64,000 bases of DNA from Thermaerobacter marianensis DSM 12885. GTDB taxonomy: Bacteria > Bacillota > Sulfobacillia > Thermaerobacterales > Thermaerobacteraceae. The stretch covers positions 1,860,001 to 1,924,000 of the forward strand of contig NC_014831.1 of the NCBI RefSeq assembly GCF_000184705.1, given 5' to 3'. The translations under genes were made by a program, and so were the position numbers. The first letter of the stretch is position 1. Each line of letters starts with the position of its first letter. Positions 8,394 through 16,382 of this stretch are shown here, one piece after another. Under the pieces are notes generated by a model. The model saw only the letters and a list, made by a program, of their open reading frames with translations, had not been told where the DNA came from and ran no database searches.

Positions 8394-9142
8394 CAGCCGA
8401 ACACCCGGCATATCTCTGCCAGCAACGCGGCCGCGTCGGCCGGCCTGGTCCGCCCCGTCTCCTTGTCGATGATGGCGCTGTAGATGTGTGGCACGACAAC
8501 CGGGCTACCGGCGTTCAGGCACGTTTCCACGACCCGGGCCACGTTGGCCACGGTGATGCCGCCCGTGGGCTCGAACACGGGAATGCCGGCTTCCGCCGCC
8601 GCCTTCGCCATGGCGGCGACCTCGTGCAGGCGCGCGTCGCCCTCAATGGGGAAGAACTTGACCGAGTCCACCCCTACCTCCGCCAGCATGGCGGCGGCGG
8701 TGGCGCAGTCCACCTGGGCCGCGGGGGTTTGACTGCTGCGCGGCCCCGTGGAGATGATGACCCGGCCCGGGATTCCCGTGGGTGAGACCAGGGCGTTCAC
8801 CACGTTGCCGCCGGCCATCCCCTTCGCCCGCAGCGCCCCCACGGTATAGCCCGCCGCCGGGAAGACCTGGTTGACGTGGCCGGGGTCGGTTTGCAGTGCG
8901 GTGTCGGCCACGCGCTGCCACTGGTTGGGATCGCCGGCGCCCAGGCCCACCGACACCACCGGAATCACTTCCTGAAAGGACCGCACCTGCCGGACGGCGG
9001 CCTCCACCGACGGGTGGTCGGCGAGCAAGACACCGATCACCGCGTGACCCTCAGTGGCCTCCCAGACCTCCCGGGCGTTGGCGGCATCCCGGGCCAGCAG
9101 GTTCACGGCGACACGGCCGTTCAGGAGAGGCAAGCGCTTCAC
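8393..9142 (-). CDS. dgaF: DgaF-like 2-dehydro-3-deoxy-phosphogluconate aldolase
   Basis: 249 residues matching the KDGP-aldolase (DgaF) family, distinct from the classical Eda sequence but a TIM-barrel type I aldolase. Characteristic stretches are AVNLLARDAANAREVWEA, MAGGNVVNALVSPTGIPGR, VDSVKFFPIEGDARLHEV (probable Schiff-base lysine in VKFFP) and GIPVFEPTGGIT. In the Salmonella glucosaminate pathway DgaF cleaves 2-keto-3-deoxygluconate 6-phosphate to pyruvate and glyceraldehyde 3-phosphate. The GTG start overlaps the stop of the preceding DgaE-like gene by 4 nt, which supports consecutive steps. Confidence 0.87.
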   Translation of the reverse strand: MKRLPLLNGRVAVNLLARDAANAREVWEATEGHAVIGVLLADHPSVEAAVRQVRSFQEVIPVVSVGLGAGDPNQWQRVADTALQTDPGHVNQVFPAAGYTVGALRAKGMAGGNVVNALVSPTGIPGRVIISTGPRSSQTPAAQVDCATAAAMLAEVGVDSVKFFPIEGDARLHEVAAMAKAAAEAGIPVFEPTGGITVANVARVVETCLNAGSPVVVPHIYSAIIDKETGRTRPADAAALLAEICRVFG

Positions 9143-10263
9143 GCTCGTTCACGCCCCTTCAATACTTCGCGCAAGCGCTCGACGATGAGATCTTCCTGCC
9201 CCGGCAGCAACGTTCGCGGGTCGATGTCGAGGATCCCGACGTTCGCGTAATGGTTGCGGGTAAAGATCGCGGGATCGCCTGTTTCCAGGTGAGCGATGAT
9301 CTGCCGCGCATCGAGGCCACTTTCAGGCAAGACCTCGATGCGGGCCCGGTAGATCTCACGCCCTGCTTCGTCCTGGATGACCCGGGCCCGAAGGCCGGGA
9401 AGCGTGTTCAACCGCTCGACCAGGCGTTCCATCCGCTCGCGATCCCGCCGGGCCTCTGCTTTGTGGTCCCGCTTCTCGTAGAGTTCGAGGGCCGCGAGGA
9501 GACCGGAGATGGCCTCCTTGCTCACCTTCATCGCCCTGCCGACGCCCCTATACTGCAGGACACACGCCTCCACCAGGTCGCGCCGGCCACAGATGAACCC
9601 CGACGTCGGACCACCAATGGCCTTGCCGCCACTGTAGCAGACCAGGTCGGCGCCCATGGCAACGTACTTCTTCAGGTCTTCTTCCGCCGCGGCGTCGACG
9701 ATCACCGGCAGGCCGTGCCGCTTGCCGATCTCGATCATCTCCGGCAGGCTCACCATGCCCTTCTGCACGGCATGGTGGGACTTGCAATAGAAGAGGGCCA
9801 CCGTGCGGGGCGTAATGGAGTGCTCCACATGCTCGGCCAGCACCAGATTCGCATGGCCGGCCTCGACGGCCATGCCCCCGCCCAGCCGGATCATCTGGGT
9901 GATGGCCCCGCCGAAATGAACGCTGTGGCCCTTGGGCAGCACGACCTCGTTGGGCCGCCCCCTGCTGTCCGGAAGGGACTCGATCGCCACGGGGTCCTTG
10001 CCGGCCACACACGCCGCCACGGACAGGACGATCCCTGCGGCCGCTCCCATGGTCGGGACGGCGAACTCCGCCCCGGTCGCCCGCGCGATGCGCTCGCCGG
10101 CGACCCGCAGGAGCTCGTCCATGATGACGTATTCCGACGCTGCCGCCGCCAGGGCCGACGCCACCTCGGGAGCCACCGCCGAGCTGCCCAGGGCAGTCAT
10201 CTTGCCACTGGCGTTGATGACTCTCCGCAGGCCCCACTGGGCAAAGACGCTCACAACGTCCAC
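9139..10263 (-). CDS. dgaE: DgaE-like PLP-dependent aminosugar-acid ammonia-lyase (SelA-like fold)
   Basis: 374 residues, fold type I PLP enzyme of the D-glucosaminate-6-phosphate ammonia-lyase/SelA-like family. Visible are RVINASGKMTALGSS (residues 14-28), a glycine-rich PLP-phosphate region TMGAAAGIVLSVAACVAG and the Schiff-base lysine in CYSGGKAIGGPTSGFICG. DgaE converts glucosaminate 6-phosphate to 2-keto-3-deoxygluconate 6-phosphate plus ammonia, the substrate of the overlapping dgaF. The exact amino-sugar acid used here is inferred from the pathway. The GTG start at 10263 has a poor ribosome binding site (AAAGGCG too close); a GTG three codons later is an alternative. A hairpin precedes the gene. 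Confidence 0.85.
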   Translation of the reverse strand: MDVVSVFAQWGLRRVINASGKMTALGSSAVAPEVASALAAAASEYVIMDELLRVAGERIARATGAEFAVPTMGAAAGIVLSVAACVAGKDPVAIESLPDSRGRPNEVVLPKGHSVHFGGAITQMIRLGGGMAVEAGHANLVLAEHVEHSITPRTVALFYCKSHHAVQKGMVSLPEMIEIGKRHGLPVIVDAAAEEDLKKYVAMGADLVCYSGGKAIGGPTSGFICGRRDLVEACVLQYRGVGRAMKVSKEAISGLLAALELYEKRDHKAEARRDRERMERLVERLNTLPGLRARVIQDEAGREIYRARIEVLPESGLDARQIIAHLETGDPAIFTRNHYANVGILDIDPRTLLPGQEDLIVERLREVLKGRERA

Positions 10264-10305
10264 CGCCTTTGAATGGGCAGGTTGAGAACTGACAAGTCGG
10301 AAAAT

Positions 10306-10333
10306 GGGAAGCGGCGCATGGTGGCCGCTTCCC
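10306..10333 (-). terminator. Intercistronic hairpin between DUF4310 gene and dgaE
   Basis: 10-bp perfect stem (GGGAAGCGGC 10306-10315 with 10324-10333), 8-nt loop. On the minus strand it is followed by ATTTTCC, giving the look of a partial intrinsic terminator. It sits inside an otherwise compact operon, so it may attenuate or process the message between transport-like and enzyme genes. Confidence 0.5.
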
Positions 10334-10398
10334 CCGCCCGTCGTTCCTTTCGGTGTTCCGTTAGGCCTTGGCCACCAGCGGCCCAGGAACGAGAGGGA

Positions 10399-11046
10399 TT
10401 AGCCCTGAACCGGGAAGAGCGATCCCAGGATCATGGCCCCGAGAATGGCGCCCCCGGCAATGGGCCGCCGCAACTTGTAGAAGATGGCCGCCCCCACGAA
10501 GGCTCCCAGACCCGCTGGAATGGAGTACTGGATCGCCGACAGGATGATGAGGGGACCCAGGTACTGGCCGGTGGCGTTGCCCGCGCCCATCATCACCCCC
10601 GTACCGCTGGCCGAGATCCCCTGGGGCATGACCTTCCGGATGACGATGATGACGCTACCGATGGCGACGCCCACCGCCAGGCCGAGGAGCAGGGAGAGAC
10701 CGAAGGATTCCAGGGGCCAGCGGATACCCGAAGCCAGCAGTACCGCCGGGATCCCGATGCCCACACCGGTCATGAGCGACCCGCCCAGATCGAGCACGCC
10801 CACCAGCGGGCCCTCCAGGACGCGGGCCACGAGGAAGCCCGCCGCGAACCCGGCCGCCGCGGCATAGGACCCGCCCTTCAGGCCCTCCTCCAGCATCTGC
10901 ACCACGAAGATCTCATTGAAGGCCCCCGATCCCGTGGTGATGTACAGGTGCGTTCCCGCTACCACCCCTGCCGCCGCCAGACCCAGGAGCAGGGGAAACG
11001 CCCAGGGGCTCATCAGAAGCTCGTTCAGCTTACTCCGCGACACCAA
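10399..11046 (-). CDS. DUF4310 family integral membrane protein
   Basis: 215 residues, highly hydrophobic with about six to seven membrane segments and many glycines (GGSYAAAAGFAAGFLVARVLEG, GISASGTGVMMGAGNATGQY). It matches the DUF4310 family, which occurs almost only beside DUF4311, DUF4312, SFCGS protein and DgaE/DgaF-type enzymes. A TTG at 11046 or GTG at 11043 follows an AAGGGGGT ribosome binding site. With DUF4311 it probably forms a membrane complex, plausibly the uptake system for the operon's substrate. No transport motif of a known family is recognisable, so this is inference. Confidence 0.82.
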   Translation of the reverse strand: MVSRSKLNELLMSPWAFPLLLGLAAAGVVAGTHLYITTGSGAFNEIFVVQMLEEGLKGGSYAAAAGFAAGFLVARVLEGPLVGVLDLGGSLMTGVGIGIPAVLLASGIRWPLESFGLSLLLGLAVGVAIGSVIIVIRKVMPQGISASGTGVMMGAGNATGQYLGPLIILSAIQYSIPAGLGAFVGAAIFYKLRRPIAGGAILGAMILGSLFPVQG

Positions 11047-11069
11047 CGTCTACCCCCTTGGACACAGGT

Positions 11070-11789
11070 CTAGAACAGCTCGGCGATCTTCCAGTGGAAG
11101 CCACGGAAATAGGCAATCAACACGAACAGCACCACCACGATGGCGATCATGGTGTTGGTCGCCTTGGTATAGCCGTTCTCTTCGGCGGACTTCCCGATCA
11201 AGATACCCAGCACGACGCCCGGTACTGCATTGCCCATGATCATGTGGGCAAGGCCGCCGAGAATGGTGCCCCACATGCCGGTCTGCATGCCGGCGTCCAG
11301 GGCAGCCAGCCAGAAGATCACCGGCATGACGGGGTTGATCATCAGGTTGGAAGCCGGGCCAAGAATCTCGGCGGCGACGACCGCCATGGACTTGGGAATG
11401 GCGGCCGCCATGGTGTTCAGGGCGGTCACGACCACGGCCCCCACCACGGCGCCGGCCGCGGCCATGGCGGCAGGGCTGTAGAGGGTCTCCTCCACCTTCT
11501 TGTTCTTCAGAAGCAAGAGACCGGCCGACCAGTTGGGAATGATGCGATGAATGACGTCCTGGGTCATGGCACCCGCTCCGACCACCGATGCCGCCGCGTT
11601 AAAGAAGAACCCGAGCCCAAAGGAGAGATGGGTGATGGGATCACCCTTGCAGGCGTTGAGCTCGCCCAGGGTGCGAAAGGCGCCCATGGACTGTACCTCT
11701 GGTGCATAGAACATCCGCGCCGCGCCCGCGGACACGGCCGCACCGACCAGGGCTCCGATGATGATCGACTTCAGAACGATGATGAGCAA
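11070..11789 (-). CDS. DUF4311 family integral membrane protein
   Basis: 239 residues from TTG 11789, chosen because AAGGAGG lies 9 nt upstream; the in-frame TTG at 11798 abuts the ribosome binding site and is too close. About six to seven hydrophobic segments, with conserved-looking polar/glycine patches (SFGLGFFFNAAASVVGAGAM, NPVMPVIFWLAALDAGMQTG). It matches DUF4311, the partner of DUF4310, whose gene follows 23 nt downstream. Function unknown; a two-component membrane permease with DUF4310 is the simplest reading. A gap of about 120 nt separates it from the DUF4312 gene. Confidence 0.82.
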   Translation of the reverse strand: MLIIVLKSIIIGALVGAAVSAGAARMFYAPEVQSMGAFRTLGELNACKGDPITHLSFGLGFFFNAAASVVGAGAMTQDVIHRIIPNWSAGLLLLKNKKVEETLYSPAAMAAAGAVVGAVVVTALNTMAAAIPKSMAVVAAEILGPASNLMINPVMPVIFWLAALDAGMQTGMWGTILGGLAHMIMGNAVPGVVLGILIGKSAEENGYTKATNTMIAIVVVLFVLIAYFRGFHWKIAELF

Positions 11790-11919
11790 GGTGTGCAACC
11801 TCCTTGCCGGAGATCTATGGGGACACCCATGGGAAACGACATGGCCGCTTCATTGGTGACACGATTCCCGTTGAAGCCTTCCTCGGTTCAGCTATCCTGG
11901 GTCACGAACCCTGGGTACC

Positions 11920-12216
11920 CTATCCGAGGATTTCTAACCACCGGACCTCCACATCGATCTGCACCTCCATGTCGACGCGATGCCGGGTACGGGGCCAAAA
12001 CAGCCAGAGGAACCTCTCCGTGTAGGACCGGATGTCGAGACGGGTCACCTCCACATGGACGGGGGCCATGAACAGCACGGTCCCCCGGACCCTCTGCAAC
12101 ACCTGGCGCCGCAACCGGGCCAGGATCTGGTTCAGCGCCTCTTCCGTGGTTTCTCCCGTCCCGGAAAGGGATGTCCTGACCAACTCACAGTGAAAGCGGC
12201 TGCAGCGCTGGCTCAT
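11920..12216 (-). CDS. DUF4312 family small protein
   Basis: 98 residues, no signal peptide and no clear membrane helix (FLWLFWP is too short). The C-terminal half alternates charged and hydrophobic residues (RHRVDMEVQIDVEVRWLEI), typical of beta strands. It matches DUF4312, always found between the SFCGS and DUF4311 genes in this type of locus. The start overlaps the SFCGS stop by 4 nt. Role unknown; a soluble partner of the DUF4310/4311 membrane pair is plausible. Confidence 0.8.
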   Translation of the reverse strand: MSQRCSRFHCELVRTSLSGTGETTEEALNQILARLRRQVLQRVRGTVLFMAPVHVEVTRLDIRSYTERFLWLFWPRTRHRVDMEVQIDVEVRWLEILG

Positions 12217-12587
12217 GTCTTCCCCTCGGCCTTTAACCTGCGGTACTCCTCAACTAGTCGCCGACCAAGCTCCTCGGTATCCAGGAAGCCGAAGCCCAGC
12301 ACCCGCGCGCCGTTCCTCAGGGCCGTCACCCCTGCTTCGACGGAGCGCAGGTGATGCTCCACTTTGTACCCGTACTTGTTGGCGGCCATGAGGGCGCCCG
12401 CGCCCCCGCTCCCGCAGAAGGCGATGCCCAGGTCCGCTTGCTCGCTATGCATCACGTCACCCACCCGGAGGTCGGCCGCCATCCCCGGGATCAGGATCGC
12501 GACGCCGCCAGCCGCCTCGACGCCCCGGGCCACGGCCTGTCCCTTGCCCAGGCGGTCGCCGATGACCACCTTCACCACGTCGCTCAT
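12213..12587 (-). CDS. Glycine-rich SFCGS family protein, RpiB/LacAB-like
   Basis: 124 residues. The C-terminal half reads DLGIAFCGSGGAGALMAANK, then RNGARVLGFGFLDTEELGRRL. Both blocks align by eye with the active-site loop and following strand/helix of RpiB/LacAB sugar-phosphate isomerases (G-I-CGTG-G-SIAANK ... NVLAFGSRVVG-ELA). Cys58 would correspond to the catalytic cysteine of RpiB. The N-terminal DHxG-type histidine region of RpiB is not obvious, so catalysis may differ. It sits 15 nt after the small PRD gene and overlaps the DUF4312 gene by 4 nt. The family name comes from the SFCGS motif (here AFCGS); the isomerase relation is my inference. Confidence 0.8.
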   Translation of the reverse strand: MSDVVKVVIGDRLGKGQAVARGVEAAGGVAILIPGMAADLRVGDVMHSEQADLGIAFCGSGGAGALMAANKYGYKVEHHLRSVEAGVTALRNGARVLGFGFLDTEELGRRLVEEYRRLKAEGKT

Positions 12588-12602
12588 CCGTCCACCTCCC
12601 CT

Positions 12603-12968
12603 TCATGCGGATGTGGAAGCCCGCTCGCGGGCTGCACCAAAGTGCAGGGCGACCAGCCCGACCTCGGCCGGATCCACCGGCTGACCGGCGGTCTCGTACA
12701 AGGGGCGGATCAAACGGGTCGCAATCTCCATACAGTCCCTGGGCAACTGGGTGAAGACGGAGGGGTCGATGCCCTGCAGTCGCTTGCCTTCCGTGAGCCG
12801 CCGGACCAGGCCCACTAGATGGGTCGCCAGCCCCAAGCAGGCCTGGTCGTCGAGGGGAATCCCTACTTCCGCGGCGAGGCTCTCCGCCGTCTTCATCAAC
12901 CGCTGAAGCTGCCGAAGTTCGGCGATGGACAGCTGCAATTCTTGGGCGACTTGCTGCAACGGGTTCAC
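12603..12968 (-). CDS. Small stand-alone PRD domain protein
   Basis: 121 residues, essentially one PTS regulation domain: LAAEVGIPLDDQACLGLATHLVGLVRRLTEGKRL with a conserved His in ATHLVG, and VGLVALHFGAARE near the end. It has no DNA-binding domain, matching the small PRD protein (EF_0829 type) of related loci. It may titrate phosphate from HPr/EIIB or bind the large PRD regulator. A GTG start overlaps the amidohydrolase stop (GTGA). Confidence 0.8.
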   Translation of the reverse strand: MNPLQQVAQELQLSIAELRQLQRLMKTAESLAAEVGIPLDDQACLGLATHLVGLVRRLTEGKRLQGIDPSVFTQLPRDCMEIATRLIRPLYETAGQPVDPAEVGLVALHFGAARERASTSA

Positions 12969-14107
12969 GCGGAAATGCCTCCCGGCCCGATATCACCGAC
13001 TATATGACCGTGGCGAATTGTCATGACCGGCTCCAGCAGGCAGGACACGACCTCGGTCACTCCTTCCGAGTCCTGCAAGGGGAACTGACCCCGTACCTGC
13101 CGGATGATGCTGATGTCCGCGATCCGGCCGGGCGCCAGGCTACCGATCTCGTGCTGCCTGTGCAGGGCGACGGCAGGGCGCCACGTAGTGGCGGCGACGA
13201 CCTCCTGCAGGGGCATTCCCAGGTGCAAAAGCTTGCTCATGCAGTGCAGCAGGCTCACCACCGGCCCCGTCTCGTTGCCGCGCCAGAGATCGGAACTGAT
13301 GATGTGGGGCACGAGACCGTCCGCCAGGAAACGGCGGCAGGTCGCGTAGCTGAAGCTCGCCTGCCCGTGGGCGACGTCGAACAAGACACCGCGTTCCAGG
13401 GCGGCCCGGGCCTCGGGCAGCAGAGTGCCGTCCCTGTAGATGCCGCCTTTCTTGCCGTGAAACGCGTGGCTGACGATGTCACCGGCCTCCAAGAGCTCCA
13501 GCACCTCTTCCAACCGGGGAGGCGCGTTGCCGATGTGCACCATAAGCGGCACGCCGGCCCGCTTGGCCGTCTCCTTGGCCAGGCGAACGGGGGCGATGCC
13601 CTGGTCCCCCACCACCGAGGCGCTGGCGCGAGCCTTGACCCCCACCAGGAAGCCGCCGTGAGCCCTCAGAGCCTCCACCGTCTCATCGGGCGCCAGCATC
13701 CGGGGGTCGGCCAGCTCGCCCCGGTGCCGGGCGAGCCCGTCCCGGGCCAGGTTGATGTAAGCCAGCACGCGAGTCCTTGCGCCACGCACGCTCTCCCGGA
13801 ACCGCAGGAGGTTGTCGACGCCGCTGCTGCCGGCATCCACCACCGTGGTCACGCCCTGCTGTACCCCGATCCGGTCCGGGGGCAGGCCCAGGCGGGTCTC
13901 CCCCACAAAGCAGTGGGCGTGGAGATCGATCAAACCGGGAAGAACGAGCAACCCCCGGGCATCGATCACCCGCTCGGCCTCCACCGCGGCGTCCGGCGCC
14001 TCGATGGCGAGGATGCGCTTGTCGCTGACGAGGACGGTACCTTCGCGGTCGAGACCCGTCGCGGGGTCGATCACGCGGCCACCACGAATGGCAAGATCGA
14101 CTTTCAC
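12965..14107 (-). CDS. Amidohydrolase/deacetylase family metallohydrolase (EF_0837 type)
   Basis: 380 residues, amidohydrolase superfamily. Composite metal site: GLIDLHAHCF (HxH, about residues 59-68), a probable carboxylated lysine in FLVGVKARAS, VHIGNAPP, DIVSHAFHG and a catalytic Asp in HIISSDLWRG. This subfamily is found with DgaE-like genes and may deacetylate an N-acetyl amino-sugar acid before the lyase step, which fits the pathway but is inference. The start overlaps the regulator's stop (ATGA) and the stop overlaps the PRD gene, so translation is coupled on both sides. Confidence 0.87.
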   Translation of the reverse strand: MKVDLAIRGGRVIDPATGLDREGTVLVSDKRILAIEAPDAAVEAERVIDARGLLVLPGLIDLHAHCFVGETRLGLPPDRIGVQQGVTTVVDAGSSGVDNLLRFRESVRGARTRVLAYINLARDGLARHRGELADPRMLAPDETVEALRAHGGFLVGVKARASASVVGDQGIAPVRLAKETAKRAGVPLMVHIGNAPPRLEEVLELLEAGDIVSHAFHGKKGGIYRDGTLLPEARAALERGVLFDVAHGQASFSYATCRRFLADGLVPHIISSDLWRGNETGPVVSLLHCMSKLLHLGMPLQEVVAATTWRPAVALHRQHEIGSLAPGRIADISIIRQVRGQFPLQDSEGVTEVVSCLLEPVMTIRHGHIVGDIGPGGISA

Positions 14108-16074
14108 GAGGCCACCTCTCCTTCTTGCGGTCGCAGGATGTACCGGAGAACGGGCACGACCTCGTCCGGGGGAACGGTCACGCCGTGCCAGCGGGCGAAC
14201 AATTGCATGCCGCGCTCGACGGCCCGAAACAGCGCCCGGTGCTCCTGGCGGATCCGCTCCAGGTCCGGTTCCCGCACGTAGTGGCCCGCCCGGAAGCGGG
14301 GCAGGGCCAGCTGGAGGTGGATGGCCATCCCGGCCCGTGCCTGCATCCCCACCCGGATGCCGAGAAGGGACACTTCCCGGACGATGGGCTCGGCCAGCTC
14401 GATGGGGACCCGGTGGGTGACCAGGCGGTCCGTGAGGGCCTGGCGCAATCCCTCGGGGTCCTTGACCTCGGCATAGGCAGGAATCAGCGCCATCAACTCG
14501 GCGACGAGGGGAGCTTCATCCGGGTCGGCGGCGGGCCACCCGCCCGCCAGGGGCCGGCGCAGAGCCGCCCGCACCCGGTCCATCTCACCGGGGCCCAGCA
14601 GCGGGGAGACCTGCACCCAGGGAACGGGTAGCGGCGGGAGGGGAACGGTGGTGACCACCAGATCGGCCCGGTTCCCCCAATCGGAGTCCGCGCTCTCCAG
14701 GGCGGACACCACGCCCACGATCTCGATCTCCGGGAACGCCCGCTCCAGCCGGGCGGCCAGGAACCGCGCGGACCCCAGACCCGAACTGCAGACCACCAGG
14801 ACCCGCAGTTTGGGAAGCCGGCCCTGGCGTTCTAGGGCGGCCGCTAGGTGGACGGTAAGGTAGGCGATCTCGTCCTCGGAGACGTCGCCTCCCAACTCCG
14901 GTCGCATTTCATCGATGACCCGGTCGACCACCGTATAAACCAGGTTCAGCTGCTGCCGGATCTCCAGCTGCAGGGGGTTCCTGGCCGGCACCCGCAGGTC
15001 CTGGCGGTTCAGCAGGCCCTGCATGTGCCACAGAAGCCCTTCCCGGAGCACGGTATCGCGGGACAGGTCGACCCCGAGGCGGGCCCCCACCTTGCGGATG
15101 AACCGGTCGGCCATGCCGACGGCACGCGGGTCGAATGCCGGCCGGTGGGGCAGCCCGTTGGCGTCCACCGGTGGCTGGCGCCGGCTGGCCGACAACTGGA
15201 TGACCAGGTAGCCGAGATCTTCCTCCGGAAAGGCGACACCGGTACGGGCCCGGATCACCCGGGCGATCTCGCCGGCGACGCGCCATTCCGGCCGGCGCTT
15301 CAACTCGGCCAGCCGGTCCTCCGGCATGGTGAGGCGCTGTCCCTTGCGCAGCCGCTGCACGGCCACGGCCAGGTGGACGGCGAGGGAGACGTAACTCTCG
15401 TCGGTAAACTTGACGCCCAGACCTTGCTCGGCGATCTTCACGATCCCGGCCAGGTCGGATAGCTTCAGCGGATTGATGCCGAGGGCGTGTTCAAGAAAGG
15501 GAGAACGCGTCGCCTCCACGCCGCGCAGGGCGTTCAACAACTGGTCGGGGTCCAGGGTTTCGATCAGCGACCGGACCAGCGCATCGCGCCGGTCTCGTTC
15601 CGTACCCGTGACCAGCAGCCTCCCCCTGACTCGCCGGAGCTCCAGATCAAAGCGTTGGAGCCGTTCCTTGACGGCCGGGAGCTGGCGGAGGATGGTGGAC
15701 CGGCTGCAACCGAGGGTTTCCGCCAGGTGCTGCAACGACAGGGGCTCGTCAGAGGCCAGCAACTCCCAAACGAGCCGGTCCTCGCGCGCCTGGGGCATGA
15801 GGGCGGGGGTCCCTTCCTCCCGCAAGAGGCTCAGCAAGGCTTGCCTTCGCGCCGCATCCCCCTCGATCCAGACGCCGGTCCGGGGTTTCGCGGCCAGCCG
15901 AAGCCCCGTCCCCTTGAGGGCCGCGCGGATGGCCCGGAGGTCGTAGCGAACGGTGCGCAGGCTAACCCCGAACCTGGCACTCAACCCCGTCGAGGCGGTA
16001 GGGCCCGCACGCCCGAGAAGATAAATGAGGATCCCATGCTGGCGTTGATTCAAGGAAAACAGCATGTGACGCAT
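14104..16074 (-). CDS. PRD-containing PTS-type transcriptional activator (BglG/MtlR-like)
   Basis: 656 residues from ATG 16074 (MRHMLFSLNQRQHGIL); upstream in-frame ATG 16194 would add 40 residues of unlikely sequence. Domains in order: two HTH modules (LSARFGVSLRTVRYDLRAIRAAL; LAETLGCSRSTILRQLPAVK), PRD1 (YVSLAVHLAVAV, His about 230), PRD2 (IAYLTVHLAAALERQG), an EIIB-like domain (RVLVVCSSGLGSARFLAARL) and a C-terminal EIIA-like domain (IHLQLALPRF). Activity should depend on phosphorylation by PTS proteins. Being first in the Dga-like operon, it is the likely activator. Three TGGTGCAA motifs lie upstream or around its start. Confidence 0.88.
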   Translation of the reverse strand: MRHMLFSLNQRQHGILIYLLGRAGPTASTGLSARFGVSLRTVRYDLRAIRAALKGTGLRLAAKPRTGVWIEGDAARRQALLSLLREEGTPALMPQAREDRLVWELLASDEPLSLQHLAETLGCSRSTILRQLPAVKERLQRFDLELRRVRGRLLVTGTERDRRDALVRSLIETLDPDQLLNALRGVEATRSPFLEHALGINPLKLSDLAGIVKIAEQGLGVKFTDESYVSLAVHLAVAVQRLRKGQRLTMPEDRLAELKRRPEWRVAGEIARVIRARTGVAFPEEDLGYLVIQLSASRRQPPVDANGLPHRPAFDPRAVGMADRFIRKVGARLGVDLSRDTVLREGLLWHMQGLLNRQDLRVPARNPLQLEIRQQLNLVYTVVDRVIDEMRPELGGDVSEDEIAYLTVHLAAALERQGRLPKLRVLVVCSSGLGSARFLAARLERAFPEIEIVGVVSALESADSDWGNRADLVVTTVPLPPLPVPWVQVSPLLGPGEMDRVRAALRRPLAGGWPAADPDEAPLVAELMALIPAYAEVKDPEGLRQALTDRLVTHRVPIELAEPIVREVSLLGIRVGMQARAGMAIHLQLALPRFRAGHYVREPDLERIRQEHRALFRAVERGMQLFARWHGVTVPPDEVVPVLRYILRPQEGEVAS

Positions 16075-16090
16075 GCCCCGCCACCACAAA

Positions 16091-16208
16091 TGGTGCAATA
16101 ATGGACACTTTCGGTGTGTTGCACCAGGCGTATTCGGGGCGGCAACGGTAAATCCTGTCCCATTAAGGGTTGAATTGTGTTGTATTATCGTCACCTTAAT
16201 TGGTGCAA
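16091..16208. promoter_or_regulatory. Three TGGTGCAA motifs at the PRD regulator promoter
   Basis: TGGTGCAA occurs at 16091-16098 and 16201-16208, and inverted (TTGCACCA) at 16119-16126. The region is distinctly AT-richer than its surroundings and lies upstream of the first gene of the ten-gene operon. Candidate operator sites for the PRD regulator; unproven. Confidence 0.45.
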
Positions 16209-16382
16209 TGATGAAACGATGCTGGACGCAACGACACTGGACCGATATGAAATCGAGGCTGGACTGAGAGGCACGGATCTACCGATGGTGGCCGTCGTCG
16301 GCACTGACCACACTGCCCACGTCATGCGGCGAAACAGACGGGGCGACAGTGCAATCTGGGCACTGGTCGAAGTTCTCGTGGT

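Noticed and set aside
9139-10263. L-seryl-tRNA(Sec) selenium transferase (SelA)
   Set aside because: Shares the SelA-like fold, but is shorter, and lies in an operon with DgaF-type aldolase; no selenocysteine genes are nearby.
12213-12587. SFCGS protein as a PTS EIIB (phospho-Cys) domain
   Set aside because: The Cys-Gly-Ser-Gly motif is at residue 58, not near the N-terminus as in EIIB, and the following sequence fits RpiB better.
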